Below are positions 41,682-49,986 of a stretch of 64,000 bases of DNA, piece after piece. The DNA lies in the NCBI RefSeq assembly GCF_016411865.1, contig NZ_JAEKJA010000003.1, forward strand, positions 248,001 through 312,000. Reading direction: 5' to 3'. A program made the position numbers and the translations under genes. This stretch comes from Acuticoccus mangrovi. GTDB taxonomy: Bacteria > Pseudomonadota > Alphaproteobacteria > Rhizobiales > Amorphaceae. Each line of letters starts with the position of its first letter. The stretch's first letter is position 1. The notes under the pieces were generated by a model. That model saw nothing but the letters and a program-made list of their open reading frames with translations. It was not told where the DNA came from and searched no databases.

Positions 41682-43433
41682 TCACGCCCTTTCTGCCGCC
41701 CGGCCGGGCGCGAGGCGCGCCCGCACATAGTCGGCGGCAAGGTGAATGAAGAGACCGGCAAGGGCCAACGCCGTGATGACCGCGATGACGCGGAAGGCGT
41801 CGGCGTAGGCGAGCACCACCGCCTCGCGCGTCGCCTCGCTCTTGAGCTGGGCGGCGGCTTGGGCCGCGCGGTTCGCCGCATCGGGCATCGTGGCGCCGTA
41901 GACCCCCGTCAGCGTGGCGAGGCGCTCGGTGACGAGAGTGTCGCCGAGCGCGAACCCTTCCACGATGCGCGTCAGGTGGAGCTGCTGGCGCAACCGGACG
42001 AACGTTCCGAACACCGCCGCTCCCAGGGTACCGCCGAGCTTCTGGGTCACGAGAAACACGATGATGAAGGACAGAATGTACTCGCGCCCCTTGGCGAGCG
42101 CCGCCATCAGCCCCCGCATCATCGCTGGCGGCAGGAAGAGCGCCGAGGCGAAGGCGATCATCCCCTGGCTGAGCAGCAGATCGTCGGGACGCGTGGCGCT
42201 GGTGATGGTGCTGTCCATCACGGCGCCGACGATGATCAGGAGGAGAGCGACACTGTGGAACCACGGCTCCTTGCCGGGCCGCATGCTCACGGCGCAGACG
42301 AGGCCGCCGGCAAGGCTCGCGACGAGGATCACCACGTAGAGCGTCTGCATGTCGGCGTTGAGGTAGCCCAGCGTGCGGAAGAGACCCGCCGCGCCCGACG
42401 TCTGCTCCGACAGCACGATGCGGAAGAGGAGAAGCGCCCCGGCGAAGTGCACGATCTGCGGGCTCGCGAGCCAGCGGATGTCGAGGAGCGGATTCTTGCG
42501 GTTGAGCTCGATCACCGCCGCGAGGGTGAGCGTCGCCGCCGCCACCACCACGAGCCAGCCGAGCCAGGGCGCCTCGAGCCACCAATAGAGCGTGCCGAGC
42601 GTCAGGACGACGGCGACCGAGCCGAAGCCGATGGCGATCAGGAAATAGCTCACCACGTCGGCCGCCTCGATCACCTTGTGGCGCGGCGGCGAGTTGAGCG
42701 GCAGCAGATAGATGAGGCCGAAGCCGATCATCGCGAGCGCCATCTCCATCGCCGTGAGGCCGTGCCACAGGCCGATGTCGAGGAGGTGGGGCGAGATCAG
42801 GCGGGTCACCGTCGGCCCGAGCATGATGAAGGTGAGCGCGGCCGAGAGCCCCACACCCAGCTTCAGCCGCGGCGGCAGCGGCTCCAGCATGTAGAGGAAG
42901 GCGAGCGAGGTCATCGGCGCCGCCGCCATGCCGCTCATGAAGCGCACGGCGATCGCGGCGTCGAGGTCGTGGGCGGTGTAGTTGAGGATGGCCGCCAGCA
43001 CGAAGCCGAGGATCGACAGCTCGGCGAAGTTGCGCAGCCCGTATTGGGCGCGGATCTTCACGAGGGCCAAGGTCAGCGAGACGTTGGGCGCGAGGTAGGC
43101 GGCCGCAAGCCAGGTGACCTCGGCCTGGGTGGCGCCGAAGCTGCCCTGCAGCACATTGACGTTGCTCGAGACGAGGCTCTGCCCGAAGCCCTGCGCGAGG
43201 GCGAGCACCACCGAGGTGGCGCAGTAGCCCGCCGCCCGCAACGGCGGCATCGGAATATAGGCGAACGGCCCCGCCGGGGCGCCTGGTGCCGCGGCCGCCT
43301 CCGCCTGCGGCGCCCCCGCCGCGGCAGGGGCCGGGGACGCGGCGGACGGCCGCTCGGGGCTCGCGTCCGGCCCCCGCGACGCCGCGTCGGCGGGATCGGT
43401 CTTCTCGGCGATCGGCCCGGGGCGCGCGTCCAC
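41682..43433 (-). CDS. Major facilitator drug exporter, DHA2 (EmrB) type
   Basis: A 583-residue exporter with about fourteen membrane segments. The first 60 residues are an alanine- and proline-rich cytoplasmic extension. The membrane part starts near LRAAGYCATSVVLALAQGFG, then GATQAEVTWLAAAYLAPNV, the counterpart of the DHA2 signature that follows helix one. EmrB-type pumps work with an EmrA adaptor, here the downstream gene. GTG start next to the marR stop with GAGG upstream. Order marR-emrB-emrA suggests drug- or metabolite-induced export. Confidence 0.9.
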   Translation of the reverse strand: MDARPGPIAEKTDPADAASRGPDASPERPSAASPAPAAAGAPQAEAAAAPGAPAGPFAYIPMPPLRAAGYCATSVVLALAQGFGQSLVSSNVNVLQGSFGATQAEVTWLAAAYLAPNVSLTLALVKIRAQYGLRNFAELSILGFVLAAILNYTAHDLDAAIAVRFMSGMAAAPMTSLAFLYMLEPLPPRLKLGVGLSAALTFIMLGPTVTRLISPHLLDIGLWHGLTAMEMALAMIGFGLIYLLPLNSPPRHKVIEAADVVSYFLIAIGFGSVAVVLTLGTLYWWLEAPWLGWLVVVAAATLTLAAVIELNRKNPLLDIRWLASPQIVHFAGALLLFRIVLSEQTSGAAGLFRTLGYLNADMQTLYVVILVASLAGGLVCAVSMRPGKEPWFHSVALLLIIVGAVMDSTITSATRPDDLLLSQGMIAFASALFLPPAMMRGLMAALAKGREYILSFIIVFLVTQKLGGTLGAAVFGTFVRLRQQLHLTRIVEGFALGDTLVTERLATLTGVYGATMPDAANRAAQAAAQLKSEATREAVVLAYADAFRVIAVITALALAGLFIHLAADYVRARLAPGRAAERA

Positions 43434-43434
43434 C

Positions 43435-43866
43435 TCAGGCCTCCTGGATGTTGGCGAGCATCTTGTGCAGCACCTTGTGGGCGATCCGTATGTCCTCCGG
43501 GTCGATCCCCTTCAGAAGCTGCTCGCGCATCGTCTCCGACATGCGCACCACGTCCTTCGCCTGCTCCTGCGCCGCCGGCGTCAGCACCACATGGCGCACC
43601 CGGCGGTCGCTGTCCGACGTCTCGCGCACCACGAGACCCGCCTGCTCCATGCCGTCGATCAGCCGCGCCATGGTCGGCCGCTCGACGTCGAGAGCATCGG
43701 CGAGCTCGGCCTGGGTCGGGGACTTGCAGCGCACCAGATAGAGGAACAGCCCGGCCCGCGCGTAGGTGAGCCCGCTCTCGCGCGCCCGCGCATCGAACAG
43801 GGTCCGCATCTTTCGGGCGACGGTGGAGAGGTCGCGGACGAAGCGCGATGTCTCGGGAGCATCCAT
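43435..43866 (-). CDS. MarR-family transcriptional regulator
   Basis: A 143-residue winged-helix regulator. The DNA-binding part shows SPTQAELADALDVERPTMARLIDGMEQAGLV-type sequence, in which the recognition helix is ERPTMARLIDGM, followed by the wing RETSDSDRRVRHVVLT. It heads the exporter operon and very probably represses it, releasing on binding a pump substrate. An AT-rich repeated site lies directly upstream. Confidence 0.92.
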   Translation of the reverse strand: MDAPETSRFVRDLSTVARKMRTLFDARARESGLTYARAGLFLYLVRCKSPTQAELADALDVERPTMARLIDGMEQAGLVVRETSDSDRRVRHVVLTPAAQEQAKDVVRMSETMREQLLKGIDPEDIRIAHKVLHKMLANIQEA

Positions 43867-43880
43867 GAAAGGATATCGAC

Positions 43881-43920
43881 CTAATAGGTACTATGCTAAC
43901 TATTATGTAGCTATCTAACC
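43881..43920 (-). promoter_or_regulatory. AT-rich promoter/operator with tandem repeat upstream of marR
   Basis: On the minus strand two imperfect tandem copies of about 19 bases begin GTTAGATAGCTACATAATA and GTTAGCATAGTACCTATTA. The block is strikingly AT-rich in a GC-rich genome and starts 15 bases before the marR ATG. This is a likely autoregulatory MarR binding site overlapping the promoter; it may also serve the divergent gene at 44048. Confidence 0.5.
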
Positions 43921-44047
43921 TCCCGCCGCGCGCTGCGCAAGAGGGCTCGTGCCCGCTCCTCGGTGGGCTTATGCTGTGCGCATTGGAACTGCGGACCCCC
44001 GAGCTGATTTTCCTTGCGAGTTCATCGCACCGAGAGGAGGACGGAAA

Positions 44048-44308
44048 ATGGACATCAATGGCGTCGGATGGTTGACGGCGATCATCGTGGGCGGCCTTGC
44101 GGGATGGATCGCCGAGAAGGCCATGCGCAGCGACATGGGCCTCCTCATGAACATCATCCTCGGCATCGTCGGTGCGGTCGTGCTCAACGCGATCCTCGCC
44201 GCGCTCGACACGAGTCTGGGCGTCGGCTGGGTCGCCTTCCTCATCACCGGCATCCTCGGGGCCTGCCTGCTGATCTTCCTCGCGAGGCTGGTGCGCGGGA
44301 GAGGCTGA
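44048..44308 (+). CDS. GlsB/YeaQ/YmgE-family small membrane protein
   Basis: An 86-residue protein with three hydrophobic segments. GWLTAIIVGGLAGWIAEKAM at the N terminus and MGLLMNIILGIVGAVVLNAI next are the family pattern (transglycosylase-associated family). Such proteins are induced by stress and sit in the inner membrane; no enzymatic activity is proven. Very strong ribosome site GAGGAGG. Divergent from marR, with 181 bases between. Confidence 0.87.
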   Translation: MDINGVGWLTAIIVGGLAGWIAEKAMRSDMGLLMNIILGIVGAVVLNAILAALDTSLGVGWVAFLITGILGACLLIFLARLVRGRG

Positions 44309-44573
44309 CCCCTTCCCCTTGCGCGCCAATTCGGCCTATTGCACCCGGCGGACCTCCGGTCGGGCGACCGCGTCACGGCGTCGGACGGTCGGAGGGTGTG
44401 CCGCGGGAGGCTCGACGTGAGCCGCTCCGTCTGCTGAGGTTCCAGGGTAGGCCGGCAGAATGGACCGGGAGCGAGGTGGCGCCCACCCCGCCCGTCCGGT
44501 CGACTGTGGCGTGCCGACTGGTGCTCGAGCCCCGCGCCTCTCCGGCGCGGGATCGGGAAGAACGGGAGTGATC

Positions 44574-46640
44574 GTGCGGTCCGATCCGACGTTGAGCCTC
44601 GCCCTGTCGGGCAGCGGCGCCGAAGCCGGCAGCGGCGACGGACATCGCCTCATCACCGAGGCGGGACGCTTTGCCGAAGTCGCCGGACTGCGCGCGGTGT
44701 GGCTCGCCAACGATCACCGCATCGTCGCAGCGCCCTCGCCCAATCCGGCGATCGCCGCCGCGGCGATCGCCGTGCTCACCCGCCGCATCCGCCTGCGGGC
44801 CGGCCCGCTGCGCCTGCCGCAGGATCCGGCCGCCGTCGTGCGCGACTGGGCGATGGTCGACCATCTCTCCGGCGGCCGCATCGATCTCGCGCTGACGGCC
44901 GACGCGACCACCGCACTCGCCGAGGCCGCCGACACGGTGCGCCGCGTCTGGCGCGGCATCCCCGCCGAGGCGTCGCACCGCGCGGGCGCACCGCTGCAGC
45001 GCAACCTCACCCTGTGGCTCGCCCCGCAGGACGAGGCCGGCTTCGTGCTCGCCGGCCGTCTCGGCACCAACGTGCTCGTCGACCTCACCGAAACGTCGGT
45101 GGAGCGCATCGGCGCGATGGTCGGCGCCTACCATACGAGCCTCGGCGAGCACGGCTTCGACCCTTCGGGCGGCGTGGTGACGGTCACCGCACCCACCTTC
45201 GTGAGCGAGGACGCGGCGCGGGTGGAGCGCTCCGCCGTCGCGCCGCTGCGCCGGTGGCTGACGGCGCGGCGCGGCGAGGCCGCCGCCGCGCGCTGTCGCG
45301 ACATCGTCGAGACGGCGTCGCTGATCGGCGATCGGGCGCACTGCCGCGCCGTCGTGACCGCGCTCGCCGACGCCGGTGTGACGGAGATCGCCGGCCTCGT
45401 CGATTTCGGCGTCGAGACGGACATGGCTCTCGACGCCCTCAGCGCCTTTGCCGCGCTCAGCATCGCGCCGGACCGTGCCGCTCTCGGCGCATCCACCCCG
45501 GTGCGGCGGCACGCCGAGCGCCCTCCCCTCGATGCCGCCGCCATCATCCCCCTCGCCGCGAACGCGCCGATCGCCGCCGACGGCCGCACCGCGCTCACCG
45601 AGGGGCTCATGGAGGGCCGGCCGCACCGCGTCGCCAGCATCGAGACCTTCGCCGGACGCATCGGCCTCTTCGCTCTGCCGATGTTCGCCGACGACGTCGG
45701 CGCCCGCCGGGCCGACGCCGTGGAGCTCGCCGGCGAGGCCTGCCTCCTCGCCGAAGCGGACGGGGCGCGCTGCGTCGCGCTGACCGGGCTCCTCCCCGCC
45801 GTCTCGCGCTACGGCGCGGCGGTGGCCGACAGCGCGCGCGGCAAGGGCGGCACGACGATCATCACCACCGGCCACGCCTACGAGGTCGCCAGCATCACCC
45901 TCGCCATCGAGGCGGCGCTCGCCCACACCGGCCGCGCCATCGACGAGGAGGACGTCGCCGTGATCGGGCTCGGCTCGATCGGCACCGGCGTGGTGCGCCG
46001 CCTGATGCGCCGCACCAGCCATCCTCACGCGATGATCCTCGCCGAGCTCGCCGCGAAGGAGCCGTTCGTGGAAGCGCTGGCCTTCGACCTCAGGGGCGAG
46101 TTCGGCTTTGCGGGCGAGACGAAGCTCGCCCTCTCGCGCACGCGTCAGGTCGACCCGACGATCAACGAGGCGAGCCTCGTGATCCTCACCGCCGGGGCCG
46201 CGGACGTCGTCATACCGGAGGCGCTGCGGGCGGGCGCCATCGTGATCAACGATCCGCTGCCCGGCGCTCTCGATACCGCCGCGGCGACGGAGCGCTGGGA
46301 GGACGCGGCCGATCTTCTCGTCCTCGACCGCGGTGGCCTGATCCTGCCCGAAGCGCCGACGCTCACGTGGGAGAGCACCACGGTGGACCGTGCGGCGTGG
46401 AACCGGCAGGGCTGCCCGGATGCCGCGCTTCCGGCGACGATCCTCGCCGCCCTCCTGACCGGTGCGGGGCCGCAGGCGCCCGGCGCCACCCTGACCGCAG
46501 TCGACGACAACGCCGTCTCCCTCGCCGCCGCGCAGCTCCTATCCCTCGGCGTGTCGGGAACGCCGCCGCAGAACGCGGGCTCGATCTATCCGCGGATGGC
46601 GCTGCGCCGCTTCTCCCAGCGCTTCGGCCCGGCGCACTGA
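44574..46640 (+). CDS. Luciferase-like monooxygenase fused to an acyl-ACP-reductase-like Rossmann domain
   Basis: A 688-residue two-part protein. Residues about 1-300 follow the luciferase-like monooxygenase pattern of the MupA/Atu3671 type: AEVAGLRAVWLANDHR, SPNPAIAAAAIAVLTRRIRL, AMVDHLSGGRIDLAL and AGRLGTNVLVDLTETSVERI. Residues about 320-640 resemble the cyanobacterial acyl-ACP reductase: TTIITTGHAYEVASITLAIE, then the nucleotide loop VAVIGLGSIGTGVVRRL and a later LDRGGLILPEAP. The reductase's catalytic cysteine position is not conserved; a cysteine lies a few residues earlier (QGCPDAAL). GTG start with GGGAG five bases upstream. No neighbour explains its job. Function unknown; the fusion itself is the notable point. 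Confidence 0.72.
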   Translation: MRSDPTLSLALSGSGAEAGSGDGHRLITEAGRFAEVAGLRAVWLANDHRIVAAPSPNPAIAAAAIAVLTRRIRLRAGPLRLPQDPAAVVRDWAMVDHLSGGRIDLALTADATTALAEAADTVRRVWRGIPAEASHRAGAPLQRNLTLWLAPQDEAGFVLAGRLGTNVLVDLTETSVERIGAMVGAYHTSLGEHGFDPSGGVVTVTAPTFVSEDAARVERSAVAPLRRWLTARRGEAAAARCRDIVETASLIGDRAHCRAVVTALADAGVTEIAGLVDFGVETDMALDALSAFAALSIAPDRAALGASTPVRRHAERPPLDAAAIIPLAANAPIAADGRTALTEGLMEGRPHRVASIETFAGRIGLFALPMFADDVGARRADAVELAGEACLLAEADGARCVALTGLLPAVSRYGAAVADSARGKGGTTIITTGHAYEVASITLAIEAALAHTGRAIDEEDVAVIGLGSIGTGVVRRLMRRTSHPHAMILAELAAKEPFVEALAFDLRGEFGFAGETKLALSRTRQVDPTINEASLVILTAGAADVVIPEALRAGAIVINDPLPGALDTAAATERWEDAADLLVLDRGGLILPEAPTLTWESTTVDRAAWNRQGCPDAALPATILAALLTGAGPQAPGATLTAVDDNAVSLAAAQLLSLGVSGTPPQNAGSIYPRMALRRFSQRFGPAH

Positions 46641-46646
46641 CCGTCG

Positions 46647-47207
46647 TCAGCCCTTCGCGAGGGCGGTGAGGCGGGTATAGGCGGCCGAGAAGCCCGCCAG
46701 CGAGATGTCGAGCTGAAGCTTGGCGTTGTTCTGCGCCAGCACGAAGCGGACGCTCATCTTGCCGCCACGCTGCAGCTCGGCGATCTCGGCCGTGCTCGGC
46801 TTGGTCTCGACGATGCAACCCGCCGGCACGCACATCCGGTAAGAGAGGGTGCGCTCCGCGTTCTCGTCCACCTTGACGGCGGTGCCCTCGGAGAGGAGCA
46901 CGCCGAGCGGCGTCAAGAGCACCATCGTCACGTCGTCGTCGAGGAGGGCGATCTCCATCTGCAGGATGCGTTCGCCGGCTTCGCCCCGCGACAGCGCCTG
47001 CACCATCCAGCAGCGGCGCGTGTCGTTCTGCTTGGCGCACCGCACCGTCCAGTCGCGATAGACCTCGGTGAGGGCGTCGGGGGTCTGCGCCCACGACGAC
47101 GCAGAGCCCGTCAGGACGCCGACGACGGCCAGCGCGCCGAGCCACACCGCGCGGCGGACGAGAGCTGTCAACGGACGCCGGCGGCGGCTTTGCGGAAGGC
47201 TTGTCAT
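46647..47207 (-). CDS. Invasion-associated locus B (IalB) family protein
   Basis: A 186-residue exported protein. After a basic start a hydrophobic signal (AVWLGALAVVGVLTGSASSWA) is followed by the IalB-type core: TEVYRDWTVRCAKQND, RRCWMVQALS, the strand MVLLTPLGVLLSEGTAVKVD and MCVPAGCIVETKPS. Four conserved cysteines probably form two disulfides. Named from Bartonella, where it aids erythrocyte invasion, but the family is widespread in free-living Rhizobiales. The ATG at 47207 has a GGAACGAG stretch upstream; 47219 is an alternative. Confidence 0.86.
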   Translation of the reverse strand: MTSLPQSRRRRPLTALVRRAVWLGALAVVGVLTGSASSWAQTPDALTEVYRDWTVRCAKQNDTRRCWMVQALSRGEAGERILQMEIALLDDDVTMVLLTPLGVLLSEGTAVKVDENAERTLSYRMCVPAGCIVETKPSTAEIAELQRGGKMSVRFVLAQNNAKLQLDISLAGFSAAYTRLTALAKG

Positions 47208-47547
47208 GTCTCGTTCCATTGTCGACGTCTGGGGAGGGGCGGCGCCACGCCGGCACGGACATGTCCGGCTCTCTCGTCGCAACGACTGTTTGATCCGATT
47301 CCTCACGCCTTCGTCCATAGCGCCTCCGTCCATGGCGTACCGGGAAGGCTCGGCGCGAAGGCGGCCGATGCCGTTTGCGTGGCGATGCCGTTCGCATGGT
47401 GGCGATGGCCGGCAGGCGGATCATCCCGGCGGTGCCGGGAGGGCGTGCGGGCGCGGGAGCATGCGCCATCGGCATTTCGGCCGGACGACGGAGCATCGGC
47501 GTGCCGATCCGCCGGGCGGCGATCGTCACAGCGGGATGGGAGGGGGA
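47208..47547. other. Intergenic region between ialB and tRNA-Lys
   Basis: About 340 bases without a convincing gene. The frames open here also run through the tRNA and have no recognisable product. No duplicated tRNA end, integrase or terminator with a T-run was seen. Confidence 0.5.
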
Positions 47548-47623
<76 letters not shown>

Positions 47624-47684
47624 CCGGTGAGACGCCGAAATAGTCGACCGATCGGCTCGCGTCAACCGCTGAGGGTGGAAAGGT

Positions 47685-48095
47685 TCAGACGTTTTGCCCG
47701 GCCGCCTCGCGCAGATAGCATCCCGTGATGCGCCAGCTCCCGTCGGGCTGCCGCGCCAGCGTGTAGAGCGCGGTCCACGCCTTGCCGGACTGGTCGACGA
47801 TGCCGACCTCCTGGGCGAACCGCCCGTCGTCGATCGCATGGGAGCGCAGGAAGACCGGCGAGCGGCCGTAATAGACCGGCGCGTAGCCTCGCCGCACCAT
47901 GGTGATGAAGCGCTCGGGCGTCGGAAACATGCGCTTGAGGGAGGGCGCGGCCAGAGCGTATGCGGCCTTCGCATCGCCGGCTTTGAAAGCGTCGAGCTGG
48001 GCGCGGATCGTTTGCCGCACCGCATCGGGATCCGCCTGGGCGGCGCCGCTCAAGGCGAGAAACGCCACAAGAAAGGCCGAAACGGCAAGCTTCAT
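47685..48095 (-). CDS. Exported DUF4864 family protein
   Basis: A 136-residue protein with a signal peptide (KLAVSAFLVAFLALSGAAQA). The mature part has the NTF2-like pattern of DUF4864: AVRQTIRAQLDAFKAGDAKAA, LKRMFPTPERFITMVRRGY and a beta-sheet ending GSWRITGCYL. GGAGG lies eleven bases before the ATG. Function unknown; such proteins are common single-copy periplasmic proteins in Rhizobiales. It lies just upstream of tRNA-Lys on the same strand. Confidence 0.8.
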   Translation of the reverse strand: MKLAVSAFLVAFLALSGAAQADPDAVRQTIRAQLDAFKAGDAKAAYALAAPSLKRMFPTPERFITMVRRGYAPVYYGRSPVFLRSHAIDDGRFAQEVGIVDQSGKAWTALYTLARQPDGSWRITGCYLREAAGQNV

Positions 48096-48212
48096 GGCCA
48101 CCCTCCACTCGAGGAGATGGAAGCGTAGCAAGGCCCATGCCGTTAGGCCACCCCAATCGTCGCACCCCCAACAGAGGCGACGCAAGGTGTGGACAAGCTC
48201 CCCGGCGGCCGC

Positions 48213-49079
48213 TCAGCCGAGGAGATCCGCCGCCAGGGCGCGCAGCTGGGGTCCGAGATCGTCGCGATCGAGCGCATAGGCGAAATTGGCGCCGAGGAAG
48301 CCGATCTTGGAGCCGCAGTCGTAGGTCGTGCCGGCAAAGCGCAGGCCCATGAAGCCGTCCTCGCGCATCAAGGTCAGCATGGAGTCGGTGATCTGGATCT
48401 CGCCGCCGGCGCCCTTCTCCTGCGTCTCGAGGAGGCCGAAGATGCGCGGCTTCAGGATGTAGCGGCCGGTGATGATGAGGTTGGACGGGGCGGTTCCCTT
48501 CGGCGGCTTCTCCACCATGCCGGTGACGTTGAAGACGTCGCCGTCGCCGTCGATCTCCACCACGCCGTACTGGTCGGTCCGCTCCGGCGCCACCTCCTCG
48601 ACGGCGATCACGTTGGTGCCGTGGGTGTTGTAGACGTCCATCATCTGGGCGAGGCAGCCGCGCTCGGCCTTGATGATCACGTCCGGCAGCAGCAGCGCGA
48701 ACGGCTCGTCGCCCACGAGGTTGCGGGCGCACCAGACCGCGTGGCCGAGGCCGAGCGGGGCCTGCTGGCGGGTGAACGACACCGTCCCCGCCTCCGGCAG
48801 CTCCGCCGTCAGCGCCTCGAGCTGGGCCGTCTTGCCCCGAGCCCGCAACGTCTCCTCGAGCTCGTAGGCGATGTCGAAGTGATCTTCGATCACCGCCTTG
48901 TTGCGGCCGGTGACAAAGATGAATTCCTCGATGCCCGCCTCGATGGCCTCATCGACGACATATTGGAGAACCGGCCGGTCCACCACGGTCAGCATCTCTT
49001 TCGGCAATGCCTTCGTGGCGGGAAGAAAGCGTGTACCGAGACCGGCAACGGGGAACACGGCTTTACGAACGGGCTGCAT
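48213..49079 (-). CDS. galU: UTP-glucose-1-phosphate uridylyltransferase
   Basis: Makes UDP-glucose, precursor of surface polysaccharides and periplasmic glucans. The 288-residue protein begins with [20 protein letters not shown], the nucleotide-binding signature with its glycine-rich loop and lysines, then [13 protein letters not shown] and [11 protein letters not shown]. Upstream on the minus strand is an AT-rich stretch resembling a minus-10 element (around 49088-49105). It follows the polysaccharide permease gene by about 50 bases, so it may also be read from that direction. Confidence 0.96.
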   Translation of the reverse strand: MQPVRKAVFPVAGLGTRFLPATKALPKEMLTVVDRPVLQYVVDEAIEAGIEEFIFVTGRNKAVIEDHFDIAYELEETLRARGKTAQLEALTAELPEAGTVSFTRQQAPLGLGHAVWCARNLVGDEPFALLLPDVIIKAERGCLAQMMDVYNTHGTNVIAVEEVAPERTDQYGVVEIDGDGDVFNVTGMVEKPPKGTAPSNLIITGRYILKPRIFGLLETQEKGAGGEIQITDSMLTLMREDGFMGLRFAGTTYDCGSKIGFLGANFAYALDRDDLGPQLRALAADLLG

Positions 49080-49130
49080 GGGGTCGCCTTATACTATTTT
49101 ATATATGCGGCCACCGCGGGCGACCACCAC

Positions 49131-49916
49131 TCAAGCCTTACTGCCAATCAGCCGATAGCGAAAGATCCACTCACACAGCAGCCCGACGGCGACCGATCCG
49201 ACGACCCACCCGCCATAGTAGATCGGATCGAAGAATTGGCTTGTATATTCAGGGAAGAAGAACGTCCGCGTGAGTTCCGTCGAATGCATGAATGGATTGT
49301 AGTACAGATAGGCGACAACCTGTGGAGGAAGCCGATCAGCCGTATAGAACATCCCCGATGCGATGCCCAGCGGGGTGGTAATGATGCTGAAGATGTTCCC
49401 CCAAAACGGGAACCATGACTTGATCGTCATGTTGACCATGCAGAAACCGAAGCCGATCAGCGCATTGCAGAAGCCTGGGAAAAGCGAGAGAATCCAGTAC
49501 TCCGGCTCCACGACCTTGAACACCAGCTTGAAGAATACGGTGATCAGGAGGAACAGGGCCGCCAGCGTGAGGAAGTTCGCCAGGATCCCGCCGATGACGA
49601 GATCCAGCACCCCGAGGTGGGGAAGCACCAGCGAGCGCCGCAATTTCATGAAGGTCCGCTCGCCGCCGAGGGAGGACAGGCGGAAGATCGAGATCGGGAT
49701 GATGCCCGTCATCAGGAAGAGCATCAGGTAGTCGCCGAGACCGGGGTCGCGAAGACGGATGAGGCTGAAGGCGAGCGTCATCATGCCGATGGTGGCCAGC
49801 GGCTCGACGACCGCGGTCAAGACGCCGAGCGGCGACTCGCGGTGCTTGAGCATGACGTCTCGCGCCGCCACCGCGTAGAGAATGCGCGCCTGCGCGCTGA
49901 TCGCGTTGCCGATCAT
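49131..49916 (-). CDS. ABC-2 type polysaccharide export permease (KpsM-like)
   Basis: A 261-residue membrane protein with six hydrophobic segments. KHRESPLGVLTAVVEPLATI near the N terminus and GIASGMFYTADRLPP followed by YNPFMHSTELTRTFFFPEY are characteristic of capsule and O-antigen export permeases of the KpsM/Wzm group. The partner ATPase (KpsT/Wzt) is not in the window. ATG at 49916 with GGAG nine bases upstream. Base composition is slightly less GC-rich than average. It sits between galU and glycosyltransferase genes. Confidence 0.88.
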   Translation of the reverse strand: MIGNAISAQARILYAVAARDVMLKHRESPLGVLTAVVEPLATIGMMTLAFSLIRLRDPGLGDYLMLFLMTGIIPISIFRLSSLGGERTFMKLRRSLVLPHLGVLDLVIGGILANFLTLAALFLLITVFFKLVFKVVEPEYWILSLFPGFCNALIGFGFCMVNMTIKSWFPFWGNIFSIITTPLGIASGMFYTADRLPPQVVAYLYYNPFMHSTELTRTFFFPEYTSQFFDPIYYGGWVVGSVAVGLLCEWIFRYRLIGSKA

Positions 49917-49986
49917 CGACTTGCACTCCACTTCGGCCGGCGATGCCGGCCCGTCGCTTTATCGATCCCGTGCCATATGGTCCGCA

